IMG/VR virus record: IMGVR_UViG_3300025168_000461
Coordinates: 1 to 28,840 of that record
Source: a virus
Strand: one strand, 5' to 3'
DNA: 28,840 nt
Notes under the pieces: generated by a model
Seen by the model: the letters and a program-made list of their open reading frames with translations, nothing else
What the model was told of the DNA's origin: nothing
Database searches by the model: none
Part shown: positions 28,707 through 28,840 of the stretch, piece by piece
How positions within the stretch are numbered: position 1 is the first letter of the stretch
Layout: each line of letters starts with the position of its first letter
Program-made: the position numbers and the translations under genes

Positions 28707-28840
28707 TATGCTACTTCTACCTCTTCAGGTTTAGCTAATGATTCTCTAAGCATATTGATGAACGCTTCCTTACCAACAGATAACTGGTCAGCTATAAACT
28801 GATTGCTATTCTGTTTGTTCTGAATATCGTTTATATGATT
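28706..28840 (-). CDS. Partial CDS, C-terminus only
   Basis: An open frame runs from the right edge to a TAA at 28706-28708. It gives 44 residues, including a helical end QLSVGKEAFINMLRESLAKP and an acidic tail (EEVEVA). The 5' part lies beyond the window. The length of the true protein is unknown and I do not recognise it. Confidence 0.6.
   Translation of the reverse strand, partial: NHINDIQNKQNSNQFIADQLSVGKEAFINMLRESLAKPEEVEVA

Overview
The window reads as a fragment of a strongly AT-rich double-stranded DNA phage genome. It has no rRNA, tRNA, insertion sequence or CRISPR array that I can see. Genes are packed tightly and are mostly small, and they are coupled by 4-nt (ATGA) or 1-nt (TAATG) stop/start overlaps. 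Shine-Dalgarno sequences of the AGGAG/AAGGAG type precede many starts. Gene content (ERF recombinase, primase-helicase, M15 endopeptidase, ejection-type internal proteins, a propeller-like tail protein) suggests a short-tailed (podovirus-like) phage. The style resembles uncultured marine phages of AT-rich Gram-negative hosts. That placement is from memory of such genomes; the terminase, portal, capsid and DNA polymerase genes that would fix it lie outside the window.

Layout. Bases 1-739 are mostly non-coding: a C/A-rich, G-poor leader, a broken 40-codon ORF, a 30-aa membrane peptide and several hairpins. Bases 740-4612 hold about 15 small plus-strand early genes of mostly unknown function, ending in a DUF932-like protein; a structured non-coding gap of about 340 bp interrupts them at 1586-1926. 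Bases 4882-7170 carry a possible histone-fold protein, a possible MazG-like protein, a zinc-cluster protein, an ERF single-strand annealing protein, a probable ssDNA-binding protein and a small linker gene. Bases 7146-8972 encode a fused AEP-type primase and DnaB/RecA-type helicase. Bases 9031-10112 hold four small genes and a putative PD-(D/E)XK nuclease. Bases 10256-11497 hold six small genes, including an AbrB-like and a zinc-ribbon-like protein. The plus-strand block ends at a 14-bp hairpin (11501-11543) that also faces the end of the minus-strand block.

The minus-strand block (28840 down to 11579) is the lysis and late structural operon. In transcription order it has a truncated gene, a small protein, a lipoprotein, three single-TM proteins, two small proteins, three very Lys-rich proteins (one with an AT-hook), an M15 peptidase, a metallophosphoesterase, a 1002-aa tail/neck-type protein, an 83-aa protein, a 329-aa protein with a C-terminal S74-like chaperone domain, a 253-aa coiled-coil protein, a 216-aa protein and a giant 2683-aa protein.

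How it fits together. The plus strand gives host take-over and recombination-dependent replication (primase-helicase, ERF annealase, SSB, nuclease). The minus strand gives lysis, tail completion and probably DNA ejection. The most interesting new point is that the giant protein and the 216-aa protein beside it share an N-terminal module (12 identities in 33 gap-free positions, then a similar Gly/Ala-rich hydrophobic stretch). This suggests a common packaging, targeting or ejection signal. Other leads are the histone-fold candidate, the trio of Lys-rich proteins, a GC-rich 12-bp hairpin inside a coding region just before the primase-helicase, and a family of related hairpins between the plus-strand transcription units.
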